From: Mycolicibacterium hodleri
Lineage (GTDB): Bacteria; Actinomycetota; Actinomycetes; Mycobacteriales; Mycobacteriaceae
Assembly (NCBI RefSeq): GCF_006439015.1
Contig: NZ_RCZG01000002.1
Coordinates: 1-64,000, forward strand
Length of the DNA stretch: 64,000 nt
Reading direction: 5' to 3'
Shown: positions 18,969 to 29,228 of the stretch, piece after piece
Position numbering within the stretch: the first letter of the stretch is position 1
How the letters are laid out: the number at the start of each line of letters is the position of its first letter
Program-made: the position numbers and the translations under genes
Notes under the pieces: model-generated
What the model saw: only the letters and a program-made list of their open reading frames with translations
What the model was told of the DNA's origin: nothing
Database searches by the model: none

Positions 18969-19775
18969 TCAGGGCTGGGTGCCGGAGCGCACTCCCAGGA
19001 GGACGTCTTCCCAGCCGGGAACCTCTGGCCTGCGCTTGCGCGTGCGGGGCTTCGGCGCGGGCGCCTGGGTCTTCGTAGCCTCGGGTGCGGGGGCGGCAGG
19101 TTCGGGAGTGGGCCTGACCTCTGGCAACGCGAGATCGAGGGTCGGTACCGGCGCCACCGAGCGCAGCGGCGGGCGGTCGAAGTTGGGGTCGATCAGCTCG
19201 GCTGCAGCGTCGTCGAACGCCGTCGCGGTGCCGCCGTGCGCGCCGGGGACGAACCGGAAGTGCGCGACGTTGTCCGAACGGCCCGCCTTCCAGGAGAGCT
19301 GGACAGTCCAGCGACCGTCCTCGTTGCGCCAGGCGTCCCACATCGTCGCGTCGGGATCGAGTCCCCGCGCCACCAGCGCCGTCGTCACGGTCTCCAGCAA
19401 CGTCAGTACTGCGGGTCCGTCGGCGAGTACCGGGTGTGCCGCGGTCGCCAGCTCGGCTGCGCGCGAACGCTCCAGGAGTACCGGGTGTGCGAAACGCTCC
19501 ACTCGGGCGGCGTCTTCACCCGCTGCGCCTGCCACCTGCTCGACAGACGCGCCCGCACGGATCCTGGACTGAATCTCCTTGGGGCTCAACACGTTGGGAA
19601 CCTCGGCATCGACTGGAGTTGACATGGCGACAGCACGCTCACCGCTCAACGCGGCACGAAGGCGGTCGTCGGGACGCAGGACGTACTTCTCGCCGGACTC
19701 GGCCGTCTCGCAGATGATGCGGGTGCCGTCTCCGCCCTCGTCGAAATCGAGTCCGACGACCTTCAGTTCCCGCAT
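18969..19775 (-). CDS. sepH: Septation protein SepH
   Basis: 268 residues. The N-terminal DUF3071 domain (MRELKVVGLDFDEGG, then YVLRPDDRLRAAL, and a helix-turn-helix-like LSPKEIQSRIRAGASVEQVAGAAGE) matches SepH, an actinobacterial activator of FtsZ assembly. A Pro/Ala-rich linker and a basic C-terminal peptide (KPRTRKRRPEVPGWEDVLLG) follow. ATG 19773-19775 has a near-perfect Shine-Dalgarno (AGGAGGT). It acts at the division site in the cytoplasm (family knowledge). Confidence 0.92.
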   Translation of the reverse strand: MRELKVVGLDFDEGGDGTRIICETAESGEKYVLRPDDRLRAALSGERAVAMSTPVDAEVPNVLSPKEIQSRIRAGASVEQVAGAAGEDAARVERFAHPVLLERSRAAELATAAHPVLADGPAVLTLLETVTTALVARGLDPDATMWDAWRNEDGRWTVQLSWKAGRSDNVAHFRFVPGAHGGTATAFDDAAAELIDPNFDRPPLRSVAPVPTLDLALPEVRPTPEPAAPAPEATKTQAPAPKPRTRKRRPEVPGWEDVLLGVRSGTQP

Positions 19776-19853
19776 GTGCGACCTCCTAGGGCGGCTCAAG
19801 GGGTCACCCTACGTCGTTACCGGCTCGTAACCTCCTCTGACACGCGGGCGGCG

Positions 19854-21110
<1,257 letters not shown>

Positions 21111-21875
21111 CTATTTCGTCAGAATGCGTACACCGTCGCGGGTGACGGCGACGGTGTGCTCGCTGTGTGCGGCGCGGGCGCCCGTCGCGGTTCGCAGCGT
21201 CCAGCCGTCGGAATCTCGAACGTACCCATCGGTGCCGTCGGCGATCAGCATCGGCTCGATGGCGATGACCAGTCCCGGCCGCAGCGCCATTCCTCCGCCG
21301 GGGCGCCCGGCGTTGGGCACGTGCGGAGCCTCGTGCATCGTGCGACCGATGCCATGGCCACCATGGTTGGCGAGCATCCCGTAGCCCGCATCGCGGGCGG
21401 CGGTCTCGATCGCATGACCGACGTCGCCGAGCGTGTTGCCCGGCTTGACCGCGGCGATTCCGGCGTCCAGCGCGGCGTCCGTCGCCGCGATCAGGGCGAT
21501 GTCCTCGGCCCGTGGCGTCCCGACGACGACAGTTCGTGCTGCGTCACCGCACCACCCGCGCAGTGTGGCCCCGAAGTCGACCGAGACCAGGTCGCCATCG
21601 GCGAGTATTCGGTCGGTGGGGATGCCGTGAACGACGGCATCGTTCACGCTGACGCACAGCACGCCGGGGAATGGCACCGGGGCCCAGCGTGGGTGGTAAT
21701 CGAGGAACGGAGAGGTCGCGTCGTGTGCGGCCAGCACGTCGCTGGCGACTCTGTCGAGGTCGGTGGTGGAGCGGCCTGGCGCGGCGTAGTCGATGACCGC
21801 GCGAAGCGCCTCGGCGACGACGGCTCCCGCGGCTCCCATGGCGACGATCTGGGCCTCGGTCTTGAGCTGGATCAT
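21111..21875 (-). CDS. map: Type I methionine aminopeptidase
   Basis: 254 residues with the pita-bread fold. All five metal ligands are visible: D100 (SVDFG), D111 (GDAART), H174 (GGHGIGRTMHE), E207 (IEPM) and E239 (SEHT). It removes the initiator methionine from nascent proteins. There is no N-terminal SH3-type extension, so it is MapA-like rather than MapB-like. This location beside serC differs from the usual map position near secY/adk, so it may be an additional copy. Confidence 0.92.
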   Translation of the reverse strand: MIQLKTEAQIVAMGAAGAVVAEALRAVIDYAAPGRSTTDLDRVASDVLAAHDATSPFLDYHPRWAPVPFPGVLCVSVNDAVVHGIPTDRILADGDLVSVDFGATLRGWCGDAARTVVVGTPRAEDIALIAATDAALDAGIAAVKPGNTLGDVGHAIETAARDAGYGMLANHGGHGIGRTMHEAPHVPNAGRPGGGMALRPGLVIAIEPMLIADGTDGYVRDSDGWTLRTATGARAAHSEHTVAVTRDGVRILTK

Positions 21876-21892
21876 TCGCTCGTGAGATCTGT

Positions 21893-21904
21893 GTCACATG
21901 TGAC
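21893..21904. promoter_or_regulatory. 12-bp perfect palindrome GTCACATGTGAC
   Basis: A perfect inverted repeat in the divergent region between map and the AurF-like gene, 18 bp upstream of the map start. It resembles an operator for a dimeric regulator but does not fit the TGTGA-N6-TCACA CRP spacing. The regulator is unknown. Confidence 0.35.
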
Positions 21905-22025
21905 GTGCGCAACCCGATCAGCGCACAGGTACGAAAATGCCCTGTTCAATTCGTGGGACCTCCGGTACCGTCCTGGACAACAGACTGACTAATGTAAACC
22001 TCACGCGAGGCATGGAAGGCTCAGT

Positions 22026-23066
22026 ATGGCTGTCAAGACTGCACCCAAATCGGATCGGACACGCATCATCCGCCGCTGGCGCAAGAACATGGACGTCACC
22101 GACGATGCCGCGTACGTCGACACCCTCACCACCCTCTCCGAGGGGTCGGTGCGACGCAATTTCAATCCTTACACCGACATCGACTGGGATTCGCCTGAGT
22201 TTGCGGTGCTCGACGGCGACGAACGCTGGATCCTGCCGACCACCGATCCGATCGGCAAGCATTCCTGGTATCAAGCGCAGTCGAAGGAGCGCCAGATCGA
22301 GATCGGCATGTGGCGCCAAGCCAACGTCGCCAAGGTCGGGCTGCACTTCGAGTCGATTCTGATCCGCGGCCTGATGGAGTACGCGTTCTGGACGCCCAAC
22401 AACTCACCGGAGTACCGGTACTGCCTCCACGAGGCGGTCGAGGAGTGCAACCACACCCTGATGTTCCAAGAGATGGTGAACCGCATCGGAGCCGATGTCC
22501 CCGGCATGCCGAGGCTGCTCAAGTGGATTCAACCGGTCATCCCGTTGGTCGCCGGGCCGCTGCCGATCCCGTTCTGGTTCGGCATCCTTGCCGGCGAGGA
22601 ACCGATCGACCACACGCAAAAGAACGTGCTGCGCGAGGGCAAGGCCCTGCATCCGATCATGGAACGCGTGATGGCCATTCACGTCGCCGAGGAGGCGCGC
22701 CACATCTCGTTCGCGCACGAGTACCTGCGCAAGCGAGTGCCTCACCTGTCACGCGTCAAGCGTTTCTGGCTGTCGCTGTACGTCCCACTGACGATGCGAC
22801 TCCTGTGCTCGGCCATCATCGTGCCGCCGCGAGCGTTCTGGAAGGAATTCGACATCCCGCGGTCGGTCCGCAAGGAGATCTTCTTCACGTCGCCCGAATC
22901 TCGAAAGATGCTGCGCGACATGTTCGGTGATGTTCGGATGCTGTGCAAGGACACCGGCTTGATGAACCCGGTCGCCAAGCTGATCTGGCGGATCTGCCGG
23001 ATCAACGGCGCGCCCAGCCGTTACCGCAGCGAGCCACAGCGTCAACACCTGGTGTCTGTCGCGTAG
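22026..23066 (+). CDS. AurF-type diiron oxygenase family protein (Rv0885-like)
   Basis: 346 residues, helical. It carries the ligand pattern of AurF-like N-oxygenases/diiron proteins: E109, then E140 with H143 (EECNH), E191 or E192, and H219-x3-E223-x2-H226 (HVAEEARH). The founding enzyme oxidises an aryl amine; the substrate here is unknown. ATG 22026 is preceded by a GAAGG Shine-Dalgarno. It lies six bases upstream of fprB, a ferredoxin-reductase fusion that could be its electron donor (inference from pairing). Confidence 0.8.
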   Translation: MAVKTAPKSDRTRIIRRWRKNMDVTDDAAYVDTLTTLSEGSVRRNFNPYTDIDWDSPEFAVLDGDERWILPTTDPIGKHSWYQAQSKERQIEIGMWRQANVAKVGLHFESILIRGLMEYAFWTPNNSPEYRYCLHEAVEECNHTLMFQEMVNRIGADVPGMPRLLKWIQPVIPLVAGPLPIPFWFGILAGEEPIDHTQKNVLREGKALHPIMERVMAIHVAEEARHISFAHEYLRKRVPHLSRVKRFWLSLYVPLTMRLLCSAIIVPPRAFWKEFDIPRSVRKEIFFTSPESRKMLRDMFGDVRMLCKDTGLMNPVAKLIWRICRINGAPSRYRSEPQRQHLVSVA

Positions 23067-23072
23067 GCGCAC

Positions 23073-24734
23073 ATGCCCCACGTAATCACCCAGTCGTGTT
23101 GCAGCGACGGGTCCTGTGTCTACGCCTGCCCGGTCAACTGCATTCATCCGTCGCCGGACGAGCCAGGGTTCGCGACCGCGGAGATGCTCTACATCGACCC
23201 GGTGGCCTGCGTGGACTGCGGCGCGTGTGTCAGCGCGTGTCCCGTCGGCGCCATCGCGCCCGACACCAAACTCGACGAGAACCAGCAGGTGTTCATCGAA
23301 CTCAATGCGGCGTTCTACCCGAAGCGTGAGGGCAAGTTGCCTCCGACGTCGAAGCTGGCAACCGTGATGGAGGCGCCCGCCGTGCACCACCGCGGCGCTG
23401 GTCCCCTGACGGTCGCCATCGTCGGCTCGGGTCCGGCAGCCATGTACGCCGCGGACGAGCTGCTGACGCAGCGCGGCGTCGTCGTGAACGTGTTCGAGAA
23501 GTTGCCGACGCCATACGGTTTGGTCCGCGCGGGCGTCGCTCCCGATCATCAGACCACCAAGTTGGTCACCAAGCTGTTCGACGAGGTCACGCGGCTGCCG
23601 GGATTCACGTTCTTCCTCAACGTCGAGGTCGGCAAGCACGTCTCGCTCGCCGAACTGGCCGAGCACCACCACGCCGTGCTCTACGCGGTCGGTGCGCCCA
23701 ACGATCGGCGCCTGGACATCGAGGGCATGGGTCTGGCGGGCAGCGGCACCGCGACCGAGTTGGTGGCCTGGATCAATGGCCACCCCGACTTCGCCGATCT
23801 GCCAGTCGATCTGAGCTCCGAATCCGTCGTGGTGGTCGGCAACGGCAACGTCGCCCTCGACGTCGCGCGGATCCTCGCCACCGAACCGGAAGACCTGGCT
23901 CGGACCGATGTCTCCGACCGCGCGCTCGCAGTGCTGCGCGACTCCCGGGTGCGGGAAGTCATCGTGGCGGCGCGCCGTGGGCCTTCGGCATCGGCGTTCA
24001 CCCTTCCTGAGCTGATCGGTTTGACCGCCTCCCACGAGGTGGTGCTGTCAGCCGAGGACCGCGATCTCGTGCTGAAGGATCTGACGACGGAGTCGGATCC
24101 CCTCACTCGAAACAAGCTGGAACTGCTGGCCACCCTCGGTGACGCGTCGGCTCCGACCAGCCGGCGCCGCATTCGACTGGCCTACCGGCTCACCCCGCTG
24201 CGGTTGCTCGGGGAGCAGAGCGTCTCGGGAATGGTCTTCACCACGACCGGCACGGACGAGGTGCGTCAGTTCGACGCCGGTATGGTGCTGACGTCGATCG
24301 GCTACCGCGGCAAGCCCATTCGCGATCTGCCATTCGATGAGGCGGCCGCGATCGTGCCCAACGACGGTGGACGGGTCGTTGGCGCGGCGGGCGTATACGT
24401 CGCCGGCTGGATCAAGCGCGGCCCGACGGGGTTCATCGGCACCAACAAGTCGTGTGCGGCAGAGACGGTGCGGAACCTCGTGGCGGACTACAACGACGGA
24501 AGCCTCGTCGATCCGCCGTCCAGGCTGTCGGCATTGGAAAAGCTGATTCGCGCCCGCCAGCCTGCCGTCGTCGATGCGGCGGGCTGGAAGGCGATCGACA
24601 GGGCGGAGATCGCACGCGGCGGGGCTGACCGCCCGCGCGACAAGTTCACCGTCGTTGCCGACATGCTCGCCGCCGCCGCGACTGCGCCCACCCCATCGGT
24701 GGGTCAGCGACTGCTCGCGGGGTTGAGGCGCTAG
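23073..24734 (+). CDS. fprB: Ferredoxin/ferredoxin-NADP reductase fusion FprB
   Basis: 553 residues. The N-terminal ~70 residues are a bacterial 7Fe/8Fe ferredoxin with two Cys sets (CSDGSCVYACPVNC and CVDCGACVSACP). The rest is an adrenodoxin-reductase-like flavoprotein with a FAD site (VAIVGSGPAAMYAADEL, around 113) and an NADP site (VVVVGNGNVALDVARIL, around 255), ending with the conserved GWIKRGPTGFIGTNK. It passes electrons from NADPH to iron-sulfur partners. It probably serves the AurF-like enzyme directly upstream. Confidence 0.93.
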   Translation: MPHVITQSCCSDGSCVYACPVNCIHPSPDEPGFATAEMLYIDPVACVDCGACVSACPVGAIAPDTKLDENQQVFIELNAAFYPKREGKLPPTSKLATVMEAPAVHHRGAGPLTVAIVGSGPAAMYAADELLTQRGVVVNVFEKLPTPYGLVRAGVAPDHQTTKLVTKLFDEVTRLPGFTFFLNVEVGKHVSLAELAEHHHAVLYAVGAPNDRRLDIEGMGLAGSGTATELVAWINGHPDFADLPVDLSSESVVVVGNGNVALDVARILATEPEDLARTDVSDRALAVLRDSRVREVIVAARRGPSASAFTLPELIGLTASHEVVLSAEDRDLVLKDLTTESDPLTRNKLELLATLGDASAPTSRRRIRLAYRLTPLRLLGEQSVSGMVFTTTGTDEVRQFDAGMVLTSIGYRGKPIRDLPFDEAAAIVPNDGGRVVGAAGVYVAGWIKRGPTGFIGTNKSCAAETVRNLVADYNDGSLVDPPSRLSALEKLIRARQPAVVDAAGWKAIDRAEIARGGADRPRDKFTVVADMLAAAATAPTPSVGQRLLAGLRR

Positions 24735-24737
24735 CGA

Positions 24738-25184
24738 TCATCGAGCCATGGCCGCGGCGATCTCCTCGCTGCTGACCTCACGCATGGGTTGTCCCATCGA
24801 CCACATGTGTCCGAACGGGTCGCAGAGCACGCCGTAGCGGTCGCCCCAGAATTGGTCCTCGAGCGGGGCGACGACGGTGGCGCCGGCGTCGACCGCGCGT
24901 TGAAACTGGCTCTCGACGTCTGTCACCGTGAGATGGATCGTCACCGGCGTGCCGCCGAGCGCCTTCGGTGTCATGGACTTGCCGCCGGTCATCTCGGGAA
25001 AGTCGTCGTTGAGCATCACCACGGAGCCGTTGATCCGTAGTGCGGCGTTGACCAGCCTGCCGTCCGGGCCCGGCACGCGGCCAAGCTCTTCGGCGCCGAA
25101 GGCAACGACGTAGAAATCGATCGCCGCGGCTGCGTCGTCGACGATCAGGTAGGGGGACACGGCCGGTTGCACGTCGATCGCCAT
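24738..25184 (-). CDS. VOC family protein, PhnB-like (Rv0887c-like)
   Basis: 148 residues. PhnB/glyoxalase-like features: AVSPYLIVDDAAAAIDFYVVAFGAEE at the start, IHLTVTDVESQFQRAVDAGA in the middle, and GDRYGVLCDPFGHMWSM at the end. These proteins bind metal or small molecules; the activity is unassigned. ATG 25182-25184 has a GAGAGGAA Shine-Dalgarno. It converges on fprB with only three bases between stops. Confidence 0.83.
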   Translation of the reverse strand: MAIDVQPAVSPYLIVDDAAAAIDFYVVAFGAEELGRVPGPDGRLVNAALRINGSVVMLNDDFPEMTGGKSMTPKALGGTPVTIHLTVTDVESQFQRAVDAGATVVAPLEDQFWGDRYGVLCDPFGHMWSMGQPMREVSSEEIAAAMAR

Positions 25185-25334
25185 GATGGGTTCCTCTCGT
25201 TGGGGCGGCTGCTACATGGGTATCGACCATCCCGGCGGTGGAAACTCGTCGCGAACCTCTGAATCGACGTGACACCCGAACTGAGGTAGTGAACTACTCT
25301 AGGTCCCGCGCCCGCCTGCGCGGAAGCTGACGGC

Positions 25335-26714
25335 ATGACGAAGGCCATCTCGCGCACAGCGGTCGATCAGCTGCCCCTTGCGCCGCGAAATCCGTTGCCC
25401 CTGCGCAGGCAGCTGGAGGTGTTGCGAAGCTTCCACACCGGTCCCGAGATACTCCGTGATGCGGGCGGCCCGGTGACCAGGATCAAGCTGGTCCCGTCAT
25501 GGCTGATGCCGGAGATAGTGCTGACGACGTCGCCTCAAGGGGCCCACGACGTCCTCGGCACGTCCGACGCCATCGTCGAACGCAACGCTCTTCACCACGA
25601 GATGCGAAGCATGATCGGCGCCAACCTCTTCGTCGTACCGCACGACGAGTGGCTGCCCCGGCGACGGCTTCTTCAGCCGCTCTTCACCAAGAAGCACGTT
25701 CGCGACTACGGCGGACCGATGGCAGAGTCTGCCGAAACCATTGCCCTCAGTTGGGGATCGAGCAGTGAAGTCGATCTGGACGTCCAGTGCCGCAAGCTCA
25801 CCCTGCGGGCTCTTGGGCGCTCGGTGCTGGGACTGGACCTCGACGACCACGCGGATCGGATCGCTCAACCGCTTCAGGTGATGTTGAAGTACGTCGCCGA
25901 TCGCGCGATTCAACCGGTGCGAATGCCGTCCTGGGTGTTCACTCCCGCTCGCCGGCGGGCGCGGGCGGCTAGCGCGGAATTGCGGGCCTTGGCCTCCGAG
26001 GTGCTGACGGCGTGTCGCGAGCACGCCGACGTCGACGCCCCGTTGGTGCGCTCCCTGATCGATGCCCGGGATCCGTCGACCGGGGAGGGGCTCAGCGACG
26101 CCGACATCCGTGACGAACTCATCGTGTTCATGGGCGCGGGCCACGACACCACTGCCACGACCATGGCGTACGCGCTGTGGCAGCTCGGCTGGCATCCAGC
26201 TATGCAGGAGCGGCTGCGGGCGGAGGTCGATGCCGTCGGCGACCGGCGGCTGACACCCGATGATCTCGGCAGCCTGCACTACACGGTGCAGGTACTTCAC
26301 GAGGCGTTGAGGTTGTGTCCGCCGGGCGCGATGAACGGCAGGCTGGCCATGCAGGATATCGAGGTGGACGGATATCGGGTCAGGGCAGGCACCTTCGTGA
26401 CGGTAGGTGTCTATGCGCTGCAACGAGATCCGAATCTCTGGGACCGGGCGGCCGAGTTCGATCCCGACCGGTTTGGTCCGGAGTTCGCCAAAGACATCGA
26501 CCGATGGAAGTACCTGCCGTTCGGGGCAGGGCCGCGGACGTGCGTCGGCGATCACTTCGCCATGCTGGAGCTTGCGCTCGCGCTGGCGACGATCGTGCGC
26601 CATGTCGAGATTCAGTCGCTGGAGCCCGAATTCCCGATGGCAACGCCCTTCACGACAGTCGCGGCTGCACCGATCAGGGCGCGGGTCACCCGCCGCTCGC
26701 TCACGACCCCCTGA
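25335..26714 (+). CDS. Cytochrome P450
   Basis: 459 residues with all P450 signatures: oxygen-activating I-helix AGHDTTATT (about 267-275), K-helix EALR (about 322-325), and heme loop FGAGPRTCVG with the Cys thiolate near residue 403. The substrate and CYP family cannot be named from sequence alone. No membrane anchor is present, as is usual for soluble bacterial P450s. FprB, 600 bases upstream, is a plausible redox partner, though the two are not in one operon. Confidence 0.92.
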   Translation: MTKAISRTAVDQLPLAPRNPLPLRRQLEVLRSFHTGPEILRDAGGPVTRIKLVPSWLMPEIVLTTSPQGAHDVLGTSDAIVERNALHHEMRSMIGANLFVVPHDEWLPRRRLLQPLFTKKHVRDYGGPMAESAETIALSWGSSSEVDLDVQCRKLTLRALGRSVLGLDLDDHADRIAQPLQVMLKYVADRAIQPVRMPSWVFTPARRRARAASAELRALASEVLTACREHADVDAPLVRSLIDARDPSTGEGLSDADIRDELIVFMGAGHDTTATTMAYALWQLGWHPAMQERLRAEVDAVGDRRLTPDDLGSLHYTVQVLHEALRLCPPGAMNGRLAMQDIEVDGYRVRAGTFVTVGVYALQRDPNLWDRAAEFDPDRFGPEFAKDIDRWKYLPFGAGPRTCVGDHFAMLELALALATIVRHVEIQSLEPEFPMATPFTTVAAAPIRARVTRRSLTTP

Positions 26715-26734
26715 TCGAGATCGGCTTCGACCGG

Positions 26735-27346
26735 CTACACGACCGAGAACGGGGTGGGTAGGGCGGCGCGGCCGGTGAGCGCCGACGTGACGGCTTCACC
26801 TTGTCCGGAGGCGACTGCGATTCGGGCGGCCAGCTCCGTCGCCTCCTCCAGGACGGGCGCGGGTAGCGCGAACTCGACGTCGGCCGCCCTTGCGATGTCC
26901 AGGCCGTGGACGGCCAGTTCGAAAACCCTGGTGGGCAGGTAGTCGCTCAATCTGATGCCCAGTCCACCGATCACCTCGATGAGCGGATCGTCAACGCCCG
27001 CAAGGTCTTTCAGAACGCTATCCACCAGCGCGTCGACCGTTGAAGCGGGACGCTCCCCGAGATCGCGGCCCGCCTGTCGTCCGCGTTCGATGATCGCCGC
27101 CGCGCCGGCAGTCGAGGCGTACGACCGGATCTGTACGTAGTAGTCGGCCGGGCTCATCACGTCTTGGCGATCCGCGGGGTGCTGAAGGTACGCGCTGACG
27201 GTGATCAGTGAGCGCGAGGTGTGCCCGACGAGCGCGCGTAGATCCCAATCGCCGAGACCCGGCTCCTCCCAGGATGTCTCGGGGATGGCGTGGACGAGCG
27301 CGGCGAACGCGTGCGCCGCCGCGGTGTACGTCTTCACCGTGTTCAC
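26735..27346 (-). CDS. Maleylpyruvate isomerase/mycothiol-dependent DinB-like protein
   Basis: 203 residues of the MDMPI N-terminal (TIGR03083-like) fold: SWEEPGLGDWDLRALVGHTSRSL at the start, where the conserved H of the VGH motif would bind metal, and a helix ELAVHGLDIARA with a second conserved H. The family includes mycothiol-dependent isomerases and detoxifying transferases; the substrate is unknown. The GTG start lies six bases downstream of the citA stop, so it is co-transcribed with citA. Confidence 0.83.
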   Translation of the reverse strand: MNTVKTYTAAAHAFAALVHAIPETSWEEPGLGDWDLRALVGHTSRSLITVSAYLQHPADRQDVMSPADYYVQIRSYASTAGAAAIIERGRQAGRDLGERPASTVDALVDSVLKDLAGVDDPLIEVIGGLGIRLSDYLPTRVFELAVHGLDIARAADVEFALPAPVLEEATELAARIAVASGQGEAVTSALTGRAALPTPFSVV

Positions 27347-27352
27347 GGGAGC

Positions 27353-28492
27353 TCAGTAGGTCGTGACCTGGTCCCAGCCCTCGACCGATTCCGGGCTGCG
27401 CGGCGCCGGTCCGACGTAGATGGCGGCCGGTCGAACCAGCTTGCCCAGCCGCTTCTGCTCGAGGATGTGCGCACACCAACCCGCAGTGCGCCCGCACGTG
27501 AACATGGCAGGCATCATCGTGGGCGGAACGCCCGCGAAGTCGAGCATGACGGCGGCCCAGAATTCGACGTTGGTTTCGATCGCACGGTCCGGGCGACGCT
27601 CACGCAGTTCGGCGAGCGCCGCCTGCTCGAGTGCGGCCGCCACCTCGAAGCGCGGTGCGTCCAGTCGCTGAGCGGTGGCTCGCAAGACCCGCGCTCGCGG
27701 ATCCTCGGCTCGGTAGACGCGGTGCCCGAAGCCCATCAGCTTGTCCTTGCGGTCGAGGATCCCCTTGACCACGGCGCGGGCGTCGCCGGACCGTTCGACT
27801 TCCTCGATCATCGGCAGGACGCGCGCGGGCGCCCCGCCGTGCAGCGGGCCGCTCATCGCACCTACTGCACCGGAGAGCGACGCCGCAACGTCAGCGCCCG
27901 TTGAGGCGATGACCCGCGCGGTGAAGGTGGAGGCATTCATGCCGTGCTCGGCCGCGGTGACCCAGTATGCGTCGATGGCCTCGACGTGCCTGGGATCGGG
28001 ATCACCCTTCCATCGCGTCATGAATCGGTCTGTGACGGTGGAGCATTCGTCGACCCTCCGCTGGGACACCGCAGGCTGGTAGATGCCGCGTGCCGACTGT
28101 GCGACATAGGACAGCGCCATCACCGAGGCGCGGGCCAGCTGGTTGCGGGCGGTGTCGTCGTCGATGTCGAGGAGCGGCTGATAACCCCAGATCGGCGCGA
28201 GCATCGCCAGCCCCGCCTGCACGTCGACCCTGACGTCGCCGGTGTGGATGGGCAGCGGGAAGGGCTCTGCAGGCGTCAGTCCCCTACCGAAGCGGCCGTC
28301 GACCAGCAGCGACCACGCGTCGCCGAAGGTGACGTGCTGCGTCACCAGATCCTCGATGTCGACGCCGCGGTAGCGCAGCGCTCCGCCGTCCTTGTCAGGT
28401 TCGGCGATTTCAGTGGTGAAGGCGACGACGCCCTCCAGGCCCTCTACGAAGCCTTCTGGTAAGCCTTCGGGAACCGCGGACGCGCTAGTCAT
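27353..28492 (-). CDS. citA: Citrate synthase 2 (CitA)
   Basis: 379 residues. Active-site elements are EHGMNAST (H183), GPLHGGA (H218, the residue that activates oxaloacetate) and [15 protein letters not shown] (H257). In the position of the catalytic Asp of the usual FPNVD motif there is Glu310 (ETNVEFWAA), a feature I recall as common to CitA-type enzymes. It condenses acetyl-CoA (or possibly propionyl-CoA) with oxaloacetate. A second, canonical citrate synthase lies 3 kb away. It diverges from pdxH. Confidence 0.9.
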   Translation of the reverse strand: MTSASAVPEGLPEGFVEGLEGVVAFTTEIAEPDKDGGALRYRGVDIEDLVTQHVTFGDAWSLLVDGRFGRGLTPAEPFPLPIHTGDVRVDVQAGLAMLAPIWGYQPLLDIDDDTARNQLARASVMALSYVAQSARGIYQPAVSQRRVDECSTVTDRFMTRWKGDPDPRHVEAIDAYWVTAAEHGMNASTFTARVIASTGADVAASLSGAVGAMSGPLHGGAPARVLPMIEEVERSGDARAVVKGILDRKDKLMGFGHRVYRAEDPRARVLRATAQRLDAPRFEVAAALEQAALAELRERRPDRAIETNVEFWAAVMLDFAGVPPTMMPAMFTCGRTAGWCAHILEQKRLGKLVRPAAIYVGPAPRSPESVEGWDQVTTY

Positions 28493-28551
28493 GAGCAGAT
28501 TCTCGCACCCGGTCCCTACCGGTCGGTAGCCCGCCTATCGACCGGTGAGCG

Positions 28552-28557
28552 TAGCGT
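28552..28557 (+). promoter_or_regulatory. -10 element TAGCGT of pdxH, predicted leaderless
   Basis: TAGCGT ends 7 bases before GTG 28565. Confidence 0.5.
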
Positions 28558-28564
28558 CGCGATC

Positions 28565-29227
28565 GTGGTTCCCCCCGATGACGAGCACCTCGCACGCATG
28601 CGCGTCGAATACGGCTCTCCCGAGAAGGACGGCAGCCCGGATCTCGACTCCGACTGGCTGGCCGAAGGTTGGATCGTCCTCTTGCGCAGGTGGTTAGCCG
28701 ACGCCGAGCAGGCCGAGGTGGCGGAGCCCAACGCCATCGTGGTGGGCACCGTCGACGCGCAGGGAAGGCCCGTCACCCGCACGGTGTTGTGCAAGGGCGT
28801 GGACGAAACCGGTATCACCTTCTACACCAATTACGAGTCCGCCAAGGGGAAGCAGCTCGCCGCGACGCCGTATGCGTCGGCGACCTTCACCTGGTATGCC
28901 CTCGGGCGCCAGGTGCACCTCAGAGGCGCCGTCGCCAAGGTCGCTCCGGAGGTGACGGCGGCCTACTGGTCGAAGCGGCCGCGCGGCTCACAGCTGGGAG
29001 CATGGGCGTCGCACCAGTCTCAGCCCATCGCCTCTCGTAAAGCGCTTCGTCAGCAGCTCGCCGACGTCACCGAACGGTTCGCCGACGTCGACTCGGTACC
29101 CGTTCCACCGAACTGGGGTGGCTACGTCATCGCGCCCGACGAGGTCGAGTTCTGGCAGGGCCGCGAGAACCGGGTGCACAACCGAATTCGCGTCACCGGG
29201 GACGTGATCGAGAGACTGCAGCCCTAG
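28565..29227 (+). CDS. pdxH: Pyridoxine/pyridoxamine 5'-phosphate oxidase
   Basis: 220 residues, FMN-dependent split-barrel oxidase that makes PLP from PNP/PMP. Family features include [41 protein letters not shown], and the C-terminal [13 protein letters not shown], which carries the substrate-binding Arg and His. The GTG start has a -10 hexamer 7 bases upstream. The MFS gene follows one base after its stop. Confidence 0.93.
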   Translation: MVPPDDEHLARMRVEYGSPEKDGSPDLDSDWLAEGWIVLLRRWLADAEQAEVAEPNAIVVGTVDAQGRPVTRTVLCKGVDETGITFYTNYESAKGKQLAATPYASATFTWYALGRQVHLRGAVAKVAPEVTAAYWSKRPRGSQLGAWASHQSQPIASRKALRQQLADVTERFADVDSVPVPPNWGGYVIAPDEVEFWQGRENRVHNRIRVTGDVIERLQP

Positions 29228-29228
29228 G

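Noticed and set aside
22749..24035. Long minus-strand frame antisense to the AurF-like gene and fprB
   Set aside because: Low-complexity Arg/His/Gly-rich translation opposite two clear enzymes.
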